Part shown: positions 24,925-31,893 of the stretch, one piece after another | Numbering within the stretch: the first letter of the stretch is position 1 | How the letters are laid out: each line of letters begins with the position of its first letter | Assembly: GCF_030819175.1 (NCBI RefSeq) | Contig: NZ_JAUTBJ010000002.1 | Location: forward strand, 3,905,001-3,969,000 | DNA: 64,000 nucleotides | Source of the DNA: Sphingomonas sp. SORGH_AS_0879 | GTDB lineage: Bacteria; Pseudomonadota; Alphaproteobacteria; Sphingomonadales; Sphingomonadaceae | Direction of reading: 5' to 3' | Translations under genes and position numbers: made by a program | The notes under the pieces: generated by a model | What the model was told of the DNA's origin: nothing | The model's input: only the letters and a program-made list of their open reading frames with translations | The model's database searches: none

Positions 24925-25835
24925 TGCCTCGTCTTTCGGAAATTGGTGACAACGAGGCCATCGACAATCGTTACGCGCGAAAGGTCATCGTCTACGTCGA
25001 GTCGGAAGCCGACGCCACGATCTTCTACGGCCTCACCGAGCCGGGCATCAGGGAGTTCCTGGAGTTCAAACCGCCAACGTCTTTGTCCAGAGGAGCCGAC
25101 GCGGTCATTGAGGAGGTGAGGCTCAGACGTCCGCAGTACCGGCGAACCTTCGGCCTGATCGACGGCGAGGAGGCGGCCGGTTACGGCGCGATCGACGTAT
25201 TGCTCGAATGTCGCACGACGATCTTCAGGCTCCAGGAGGCCGAGGAGGGTCTGATCTTCCTGGGTCAGCACGAGATCGAGAACGTCCTGATCCTGCACGG
25301 CGGTCTGGCGGAGCTCATACGCCGCGACCGCAGCATCCTTTCCTCGGCCGAGCTGTCTGACGGCGAGATCGCGGAGCGGGTGGCGACCGTGGTGCGCCAG
25401 TTCTTCCAGGCGGCTCTGCTGAAGTACGCCTCGATGACGTACAACCACCTGGTCAACAAGGTGACGCCAAAGAGCGGCTGCAAGGTTATCGACAGCGCGC
25501 GGTTCCTGCGATCGGCACCACGGGGCGCGGTACTCGGTGAGATCAAGGCGTCGGTCGAGGCCGAGGGCATCGTCGCCTGGGATGATCTCATGCGGGAGGT
25601 CAAACGGACGTGGCGCCTCGTGCGGCGGGAGTTCATCGACACGCGACCTGATTCCGCGCGGTGCGGCCTCGAGCGCATGCGCCTCACGGATGGGAAGAGC
25701 GTGGTGGCGAGGCTGGCCGCCTTGTCGTCGTCGGACTCGGGCAAGTGGAGCAACCATCTGCTCGAGACCGCGAAGACCAGCGACTACGCTGACCGCTTCA
25801 GGGCGGAGCTTCTCGAGTTCACGGGCGCCGCCTGA
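24924..25835 (+). CDS. TOPRIM/DUF4435-like putative nuclease subunit
   Basis: A 303-residue protein from the ATG at 24924. The N-terminal part reads as a TOPRIM-type fold: strand with acidic residue VIVYVESEADATIFY, then FGLIDGEEAAGYG where the DGE could supply metal-binding acids, and later GQHEIENVLIL. This order (Glu, then Asp-x-Glu, then the HEIEN-type motif) is that of DUF4435 proteins, which pair with AAA ATPases. It would be the cleavage subunit of the ATPase above. The divergent DGE makes activity uncertain. It ends 15 bp from the convergent dndE stop. Confidence 0.65.
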   Translation: MPRLSEIGDNEAIDNRYARKVIVYVESEADATIFYGLTEPGIREFLEFKPPTSLSRGADAVIEEVRLRRPQYRRTFGLIDGEEAAGYGAIDVLLECRTTIFRLQEAEEGLIFLGQHEIENVLILHGGLAELIRRDRSILSSAELSDGEIAERVATVVRQFFQAALLKYASMTYNHLVNKVTPKSGCKVIDSARFLRSAPRGAVLGEIKASVEAEGIVAWDDLMREVKRTWRLVRREFIDTRPDSARCGLERMRLTDGKSVVARLAALSSSDSGKWSNHLLETAKTSDYADRFRAELLEFTGAA

Positions 25836-25850
25836 AGGCCGGGCCGGGCT

Positions 25851-26279
25851 TCACCGCCTCTGAAGAACCTGGCCCGCCGCCTCGAGCAGGGGATCGGCGC
25901 GATTGCGCAGGCCGTCCCAGAGCAGCCCCGCACCGCGGGCCCAATGAGCGGCCACAGCGTCTTGTAGTTCCCGGCGACCCAGCGGGCCCGTGTTCGAGTA
26001 GCCGGTGATCACGCTGATCCAGGAAGCGAGATCCTCCGCCCCGGCCCCGAAGAGGGTCTCACCGCGGATCACCTTGCCGTCAAGGTTGTCGACGGCGGCC
26101 GGAGGGGTCGTGATACTGAGGGACTTGGCGATCGCGAGACGCGCGGGTTGATAGCGGTACTGGAACTCGAGCGCCTTCAGGAGCGAGAGCGTCGCGGTCT
26201 CTCCCGAACGGGAGGTGCGGAAATCGATCCGGCCGATTTCTGAGAGGCTGAGGAGCTTTGGAGCGGGAGGGACGTTCAC
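25851..26279 (-). CDS. dndE: DNA phosphorothioation protein DndE
   Basis: A 142-residue small protein beginning GTG, overlapping the dndD stop (GTGA). The family's helical core is visible: IDFRTSRSGETATLSLLKAL, YQPARLAIAKSLSITTPP, and the C-terminal HWARGAGLLWDGLR. DndE binds nicked DNA and is needed for sulfur insertion with DndC and DndD. It is the last gene of the leftward dndACDE operon. Confidence 0.85.
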   Translation of the reverse strand: MNVPPAPKLLSLSEIGRIDFRTSRSGETATLSLLKALEFQYRYQPARLAIAKSLSITTPPAAVDNLDGKVIRGETLFGAGAEDLASWISVITGYSNTGPLGRRELQDAVAAHWARGAGLLWDGLRNRADPLLEAAGQVLQRR

Positions 26280-28501
26280 GCGGCCACCTCCTCGACGTAT
26301 CCGTCGGCGAAGTCGCTGACGCCGACCCCTGAGCCGAGCTGCAGGCGGTGGGTGATGCGTACGACGCCCGCCGTCGCTGGCGCCAGTGCGGAGAGGTGCC
26401 GATGGCCGATCTCCTCGGGCTGCGTCAGCAGTATGGTCTGACCGCCGCGCTCCATGAGCATCTTCATGACGCCGGCTCGATGCTGGGAGTCGAGCCGGCT
26501 GAGCGGCGTGTCGACCACCAAGGGCAGCTCGCGCTTGGCGACCGCTCCGACCGCGGCGATGAGCGACAGGGCGAACAGCTGGCTCTCTCCGGCCGACAGC
26601 CTGTAGTCGGTAACGTCGTGGCCGTTGGCGTCGAACAGCGCGACGGATCCGTCCCGCTTTATCGATACCCGCGCGATCTGGTCCTTGTGGGACAGTCGCC
26701 TGAAGCACTCGCTCACTGCCTCGGCGAAGCGGTCGTACTTGGACGCCGCCTGGGCGGCGATCCACCGTTCCAGCTCGTCAGCCAGGTGGCGCGCGGCCGA
26801 CGCGCCCTTCGTCTTCGGCGCCAGGGTTGCAAGTCTACCTTCGACTTCGCGCAGTTCACGGAGCTCGGGTTCGAGAGAGGCTTCCAGGAGGGACAGCTCG
26901 CGCTCGATGCCGCGACGCTGCTCCTCTGCCCTTTCCAGCCGTGCGGCAATTTCCACCAGCTCTCGCTGAGCGTCCTCTCGCCCCGCCTGCCGGCGCTGCT
27001 CGTCGAGGCGTGCCATCTCAAGCTTCGTCACCTCGCCGCTGACCTGCTCGAGCTCCGTCCGCAGGGCGCCCACCCGCCCGACCGCGTCGGCTCCCGCGCT
27101 CCGGAGGCGGTTAGCGACCATGCGATGCTCGGTACCGGCGAGATGCACATGCACGGGGGCGCCCGCGGGAGCTGCGCCGTCGCCCGCCCAAGCGCGCTCC
27201 AAGCGCGAGCGCATCGCCTTCGCCACCGACCGATCCAAAGGAGGGTGAAGCGCTGCGAACCTATGCCAGACCTCCTCCAGACCGGCTCGTCCAAGTTCCG
27301 CCGTGGAAGCTATCTGGCCCTCCCGCTCGACCTCGTCGGCAACACGCGACGTGAGTGCCGAACCCATCACGGCGAACGGGCCGAACTCGGCAAGGACGGC
27401 GGCGAGTTCCCGGCGGAGCCGCGCCTTCTCGACCTCGAGCGCGTGGCTGTGCTCAAGCGACGCCTGGAGGTCGGCGTGCGTACCGTTGGCTGTGACGGCC
27501 AGGGCGATCAGAGCGGCTTCGCGCAGACCGCGTTCTCGCTCCACCTCCTCCTTGACGGCCACGAGGCGCTCGTCGGCGCTGGCGATGGTATTCCTCAAGC
27601 GCCCGATGCGATCGTGGAGCTTGACCAGTTCGTCCGGGTCACCAGCGGCCGCGCCGCGTTCGCGATCCTTGGCGTAGGCGCGAAGGTCGTCGGCCAGCGC
27701 CACGACGTCGTCCAAGCCCAGGACCCTCTCGATCGCGGTCCTCACTTGGTCGGACAGCCTGCGGTCCGCCCAACGCTCGATCTGCTCGCCATCGAAGACG
27801 AAGAACGGCGCGAGGCCGGCGGGCATGATCCTGTGCTCGACCTGCTCCTGCAGCCAGCCGAACGGCTCCGCGCCGTCCGGGGCGCGGAGCAGTTCGCGGT
27901 TCCAGCCGACGTGGACGAAGAGCTCCTCGTCGGCTTCGATGAGCGACCCGGACTCGTCGAAGTACCACTTCCTTTCGACTTCGATCGGACCGTCGGCGGT
28001 ATCGAAGTCCAGCCGGACGGCGCAGGCGCCCTCGCGCCTGGAACGTTCCGCTCGGTGCAGGACGCGTTCCATGACCGCGGCGTAAGATCGACGCAAAGAG
28101 TTGCGGCCGGTCGTCACGCCGATGAGCGGTGCGAGGTCGACGAGGGCACGCCGCCCGAACAGCCCGAACGCGAACGCTTCGAGGATCGAGCTTTTGCCGA
28201 AACCGTTCTGGCCACCGACGATGAAGAGGGGACGCGCAGGATCCGCGTCGCCGAGACGGAGCTCGGCGCGTTCGAAGGAGCGCCAGTTCCTGAGCCGGAT
28301 GCGGCTGAGCCGAACTGGGCCTCGATCCGTAATCGAGTCCCCGGCCGCGCGGGGCTCGTCAAGACCTTGGAGCTCGGGGGCGGCCAGCAGCTCGTCGAAC
28401 TTCGCAAACAGCGTGCGGCGGTTGCCGGCTCCCAGGCTCGCGGAGCGGTTGAGCAGCAAACTCGGGACAATTGCTGGAAGGCGGTCGTCCATGAGCGTCA
28501 T
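26276..28501 (-). CDS. dndD: DNA phosphorothioation ATPase DndD
   Basis: A 741-residue SMC/Rad50-like ATPase. An N-terminal extension of about 80 residues precedes VRLSRIRLRNWRSF; Walker A is GGQNGFGKSSILEAF, followed by a FVFDGEQIERWAD motif typical of DndD, a long coiled coil (about residues 250-590), signature LSAGESQLFALSL and Walker B PLVVDTPLSRLD. It powers DNA handling during sulfur incorporation. The ATG at 28501 overlaps the dndC stop. Together with the paralogue at 20254 the element carries two DndD-type ATPases. Confidence 0.9.
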   Translation of the reverse strand: MTLMDDRLPAIVPSLLLNRSASLGAGNRRTLFAKFDELLAAPELQGLDEPRAAGDSITDRGPVRLSRIRLRNWRSFERAELRLGDADPARPLFIVGGQNGFGKSSILEAFAFGLFGRRALVDLAPLIGVTTGRNSLRRSYAAVMERVLHRAERSRREGACAVRLDFDTADGPIEVERKWYFDESGSLIEADEELFVHVGWNRELLRAPDGAEPFGWLQEQVEHRIMPAGLAPFFVFDGEQIERWADRRLSDQVRTAIERVLGLDDVVALADDLRAYAKDRERGAAAGDPDELVKLHDRIGRLRNTIASADERLVAVKEEVERERGLREAALIALAVTANGTHADLQASLEHSHALEVEKARLRRELAAVLAEFGPFAVMGSALTSRVADEVEREGQIASTAELGRAGLEEVWHRFAALHPPLDRSVAKAMRSRLERAWAGDGAAPAGAPVHVHLAGTEHRMVANRLRSAGADAVGRVGALRTELEQVSGEVTKLEMARLDEQRRQAGREDAQRELVEIAARLERAEEQRRGIERELSLLEASLEPELRELREVEGRLATLAPKTKGASAARHLADELERWIAAQAASKYDRFAEAVSECFRRLSHKDQIARVSIKRDGSVALFDANGHDVTDYRLSAGESQLFALSLIAAVGAVAKRELPLVVDTPLSRLDSQHRAGVMKMLMERGGQTILLTQPEEIGHRHLSALAPATAGVVRITHRLQLGSGVGVSDFADGYVEEVAA

Positions 28502-29625
28502 GCCGCATTCCCCACGGCAGGCGCGAGTGCATCCTCCACCCAATGGCGGTGGATGGCGTCGATCTCGTCCTGTCGGATCAATTCGAAACCGACCTCGGCC
28601 TGGGTCGTGAGCAGTCGGTCGAGGATTTCGCGACGCGCCTGCAGCGTGAAGGGGCCGGGGATGAGGCGGCCGCTCCCCACGAAGTTATGGGAGCCGTTGC
28701 GCCGCGTGGGGCTCCGCTTGCTGTTGTCGTCGCGCAGCGCCTTGAGCCAGTCCCGCATCTCGAGCAGTGGCTCCAGGGCCTCGTGACCGGCGTCGACGAA
28801 CGCCTCGGCGCTCTTGTCCTTCTCCACCACCGTGCACGTCCAGCATCCAAATCGCGAGGACTTGGTGCCGCAGGACGGTGCCTCCTCCTTGTCCGTCACG
28901 AGGGGGCATTCGCCGCCGCCGGCGTTCCGGTAGATGGTCACCAAGTCGCGATGGCTCCCTCCCCATGGCGGATCGGACTGCAGCAACACCTGCCAGACCT
29001 CGTCAGTCGACAGGTCGACTATAGGCTTGAAGATGAAGCATTTCTCGAGGCTGTTGTGCGGATTCAACCGCTTACCCCCGTTGCGATAGCGATGCACGCT
29101 GACGGCACGTTGGGGGGACTCCGCCGCCCGAACCCCGAGCAGAAGGACGCTCCTGCCCGCGGACTCGGTCTGCTGCCGTATGTACTTGCTGGTCGGTGCG
29201 ATCTTCATCCTGTCCGTGCACCAGCGGAACATCCGGCTGGGGGAGGGATAGCCGCGACCGATCAAGTTCACCCAGAACGTCTGTTCGACCTCTGGCATTG
29301 TGCGCGCCACGGTGAGCGGCAGGCGGAGCGGCTCGACGCACGCTTCGATCCGGTCGAGGACGGTGTCGAGGTGGCGCGCGATGATGGGTGATTCCACCAG
29401 CGTGTCGTTGGCCACCACGTGGACGTGCCGCTTCCGTGCCCTGGGCGGGAGGTCCATCAGCATCTCGAAGACCAGCTGCGCAAGGAGGGTGCTGTCCTTG
29501 CCTCCGGAGAAGCCTATGATCCAGGGCGCCGCGTCGGGCTGCGTATACTCGTCGCGGAGCTCGTCGATAATCCCCCTGATCTTGACGTCGAGCGTGGGCT
29601 GCTCGTTCTCTCGGGCTGGAGTCAT
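28498..29625 (-). CDS. dndC: DNA phosphorothioation protein DndC (PAPS-reductase/ATP pyrophosphatase family)
   Basis: A 375-residue protein with the PP-loop IIGFSGGKDSTLLAQL near residue 40. Conserved cysteines occur in GGECPLV, APSCGTKSS, FGCWTC (about residues 239-265), matching the 4Fe-4S ligands of DndC. DndC activates the phosphate or sulfur with ATP and takes sulfur from DndA. The FRWCTDRMKIAP motif is also typical of the PAPS-reductase fold. The ATG overlaps the dndA stop and the TGA overlaps the dndD start, so all four dnd genes are coupled. Confidence 0.92.
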   Translation of the reverse strand: MTPARENEQPTLDVKIRGIIDELRDEYTQPDAAPWIIGFSGGKDSTLLAQLVFEMLMDLPPRARKRHVHVVANDTLVESPIIARHLDTVLDRIEACVEPLRLPLTVARTMPEVEQTFWVNLIGRGYPSPSRMFRWCTDRMKIAPTSKYIRQQTESAGRSVLLLGVRAAESPQRAVSVHRYRNGGKRLNPHNSLEKCFIFKPIVDLSTDEVWQVLLQSDPPWGGSHRDLVTIYRNAGGGECPLVTDKEEAPSCGTKSSRFGCWTCTVVEKDKSAEAFVDAGHEALEPLLEMRDWLKALRDDNSKRSPTRRNGSHNFVGSGRLIPGPFTLQARREILDRLLTTQAEVGFELIRQDEIDAIHRHWVEDALAPAVGNAA

Positions 29626-30779
29626 GCTACCTTCCGGTTCATAGATCGCAGTGAGGTGACCGCTTCGGCAAGCGCGTCAATGGCGGTGCTGACTTCGGCA
29701 CGGTTGGTGGAGGGCCCGAGACTGATGCGGACCGCTCCCCTGGCGCGGCGGTCGTCGGCACCGATCGCCTTCAGGACGTGGGAGGGGTCCAGCGACGAGG
29801 ATGTGCAGGCCGAACCAGTGGCGAGCGCTATCCTCTGCCTTACGGCCATTACGAGAGCCTCTCCGTCCACTCCTTGGAAGCTCACGTTTAGGTTTCCGGC
29901 GAGCCGATGCTCGAGGCCGCCGTTGACCGTGAGACCGCCGAGCGCGCGTAATCCGGTCAGAAGCTTGTCGCGGAGTTCGCCGACACGCGCCTCTCGCTCG
30001 ACCATCTCCTTAGCGGCGTGTTGGCAGGCGGTACCGAAGGCAATGCACAGGGGTGCGGGCACGGTGCCGGACCGCAGACCGCCCTCCTGTCCGCCGCCTC
30101 TGAGCAGCGGCGCGAGCCGGCGTCGCAGGCGCCGGCGGCAGTAGAGGGCCCCGATGCCGGAAGGCCCTCCCATCTTGTGTGACGATAGGCTGGCCAAGTC
30201 CATTCTCGCCGCCTGCAACGGGACCTTCGTCAGCGCCTGCGCGACATCAGAATGCAGCAGCGCGCCGGACGCTTCGACGAGGTCGGCGATCTGGTCGATC
30301 GGCTGGACGGTGCCGATCTCGTGGTTCGCCGCCGCGATCGACACGAGGCCGACGTCCGGACCCAGGAGGTCGGCGAGATGGTCTAGGTCGACCCGGCCGT
30401 CGGCGGCGAGGCGAACCTTATCCACCGCGAAGCCCGGCAGGGACTCTGCCGCCGCGAGGACGGAGGGATGTTCGCCGGCTGATACGACGAGGCGGTTGCG
30501 TCCCCCTTCAAGCAGGAACGCGGCGACGCCGCCGAACGCCAGATTGTTGGCCTCGGTTGCGCCAGACAGGAAAACTATCTCTCCCGGCTGCGCCGAGATG
30601 GTCCTGGCCACCTCGGCCCGGGCGACTTCGAGCGCGGCCTTGGTCGCCTCACCGGGGCCGTGGGAGGAGTGCGGATTGAAGTCGTAGCGCCCGTACGCGT
30701 CGTTCAGCGACGAGAGGGCGCGGGGGTCGATCGGGGTGTGCGCCTGATGATCGAGATAGATGACCGTACCAACCGACAA
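29622..30779 (-). CDS. dndA: Cysteine desulfurase DndA (IscS-like)
   Basis: A 385-residue class-V PLP enzyme that mobilises sulfur from cysteine. Visible are IYLDHQAHTPID, the PLP-lysine motif SSHKMGGPSGIGALY, GGGQEGGLRSGT, and the catalytic Cys325 in ALATGSACTSSS. I chose the TTG at 30779: it has GGAG 6 nt upstream and gives the standard N-terminus, while the open frame further upstream is arginine-rich and unrelated. First gene of the dndACDE operon. dndB, the usual modification modulator, is absent. Confidence 0.88.
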   Translation of the reverse strand: MSVGTVIYLDHQAHTPIDPRALSSLNDAYGRYDFNPHSSHGPGEATKAALEVARAEVARTISAQPGEIVFLSGATEANNLAFGGVAAFLLEGGRNRLVVSAGEHPSVLAAAESLPGFAVDKVRLAADGRVDLDHLADLLGPDVGLVSIAAANHEIGTVQPIDQIADLVEASGALLHSDVAQALTKVPLQAARMDLASLSSHKMGGPSGIGALYCRRRLRRRLAPLLRGGGQEGGLRSGTVPAPLCIAFGTACQHAAKEMVEREARVGELRDKLLTGLRALGGLTVNGGLEHRLAGNLNVSFQGVDGEALVMAVRQRIALATGSACTSSSLDPSHVLKAIGADDRRARGAVRISLGPSTNRAEVSTAIDALAEAVTSLRSMNRKVA

Positions 30780-30833
30780 ATCGTGCTCCAGCTTGCATCG
30801 GCGCTGCGAGCTTCGCTCCAGCGACGTGGTCTT

Positions 30834-30862
30834 CTTATAGTTTGACGGTGCTCCGCTTTGAA
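30834..30862 (-). promoter_or_regulatory. Candidate sigma-70-type promoter of dndACDE
   Basis: On the minus strand, TTCAAA and TATAAG are separated by 17 nt, 55 bp upstream of the TTG start of dndA. They match the consensus at 4 of 6 and 5 of 6 positions. The region is AT-richer than its surroundings. Confidence 0.45.
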
Positions 30863-30912
30863 GCGATTTCCAGTTCGGTAGCCTGGGACTTGCGATGTAA
30901 TTTCCAGACACG

Positions 30913-31110
30913 GTGTCAGCGGCGGACGACAATGGGGGCACCGTGCCGACGCGCGAGCCGCGGGGAGGCTCCAAGCGGCACGCGGACGTGCTCGTCGGCT
31001 ATCGTCAGGACGGACATCCGAAGATGCGCAATTCGTGGGGGCTGCGAAACCCGGACGGGGACGCCATCCGCGATCGGAGCCACTGCCATCTCCCACACGG
31101 GTATTTCTAG
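30913..31110 (+). pseudogene. C-terminal remnant of a papain-like (C1A) peptidase
   Basis: About 65 codons ending in TAG at 31108. HADVLVGYRQDG followed by MRNSWGLRNPDGD and HCHLPHGYF matches the end of C1 peptidases: catalytic His (HAxxxVGY) and catalytic Asn (RNSWG), then the GYF turn. The catalytic Cys domain is missing, so this is a fragment. The stop is directly followed, in the same frame, by the HNH-endonuclease remnant. No start codon with a good ribosome site is evident. Confidence 0.45.
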
Positions 31111-31632
31111 GGCATCGTCTCGGCCGGGCTCGACGACACCAGCCCGCTGCTGCCGCGCACCGACGACGTTGATCCTCCAGCCGCCGTCCGGGAGGATCGC
31201 ACGCCCTTCGTCTTCGACGAAGCCCGCGAACGGGTCGCAACGCTGGTCTCGCGCGTGGTCCGGGACCGGGTGTTCCGTCGTATCGTGCTGCGCGCCTATG
31301 ACGAGCGCTGCGCCGTCACCGGGCTAAAGCTGATCAACGGCGGCGGTCGTGCCGAGGTCGAGGCCGCCCATATCCGGCCGGTCGAGGCGAACGGTCCCGA
31401 CATCATAAGCAACGGCATGGCGCTGTCGGGCACGGCGCACTGGATGTTCGACCGGGGCCTGATCGGCTTCGACGATGACATGCGCATCCTGGTGTCGCGC
31501 CAAGTCAACGATCCCGACAGCGTCCGCTTGATCGTGAACCCGTCCGGGCGCGCGATCCTGCCCGCGCATCTGGTGAGCCGACCGCACCCGGACTTCGTGC
31601 GGTGGCACCGCGACCACCGCTTCAAGCAGTAG
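31111..31632 (+). pseudogene. HNH endonuclease, 5'-truncated
   Basis: Downstream of the TAG at 31108 the frame stays open and encodes an HNH domain of the restriction type: VVRDRVFRRIVLRAYDERCA, CAVTGLKLINGGGRAEVEAAH, then IRPVEANGPDIISNGMALS and HWMFDRGLIGF. His/Asn residues of the motif are intact. Full-length relatives have a long N-terminal region that is missing. A GTG at 31255 could start a 125-residue product, so residual activity is possible, but lack of a proper N-terminus makes a decayed gene more likely. Confidence 0.6.
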
Positions 31633-31689
31633 CTGACACCGGTCCGAACGCTCCGTTGAGGCGGAGCGGTGAACAGCGTGATTCAGGGA

Positions 31690-31775
31690 GGCGCAATTCC
31701 GCTAAGGTGAATCCTTCACCTTTGCGTGCGTCGCCATGCGGCGAGGCGAGGCCGGGACGCCGGGGTCGGCGTCCC
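31690..31775. other. Candidate oriT upstream of the relaxase
   Basis: AAGGTGAA-TCC-TTCACCTT (31704-31722) is an inverted repeat with 8-bp arms and 3-nt loop, preceded by GGCGCAATTCCGCT and followed by TTGCGTGCGTCGCC. An inverted repeat beside a TGCG-type sequence, near a MOBQ-type relaxase gene, is the usual oriT layout. A second hairpin (GGGACGCC/GGCGTCCC, 31754-31775) follows. The nick site is not assignable by eye. The rest of the 31633-31893 spacer shows nothing else. Confidence 0.5.
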
Positions 31776-31893
31776 CAAGGGCGCGCCGGGGGCGCGGCCC
31801 GTCGGTGTCGGGGCCACCTCGGGGAAATCGACATGGAGGTGATTCTCACCGTGATTCACGTCCTGTACCATAGCGGGCATCAGGAGCCCGGCT

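Noticed and set aside
23782..25835. Reading the ATPase/TOPRIM-like pair as a stand-alone Gabija or Septu system
   Set aside because: Gabija has ATPase and TOPRIM on one chain plus a UvrD-like helicase, and Septu pairs its ATPase with an HNH protein. Here the pair is coupled to a DndE-FtsK gene and has neither partner.
26348..28786. An 812-codon plus-strand frame opposite dndD
   Set aside because: No motifs and no start context; dndD on the other strand is complete and coupled to dndC and dndE.
31633..31893. CRISPR-like or tandem repeats in the relaxase leader
   Set aside because: Only two unrelated hairpins are present; there are no regularly spaced repeats anywhere in the window.
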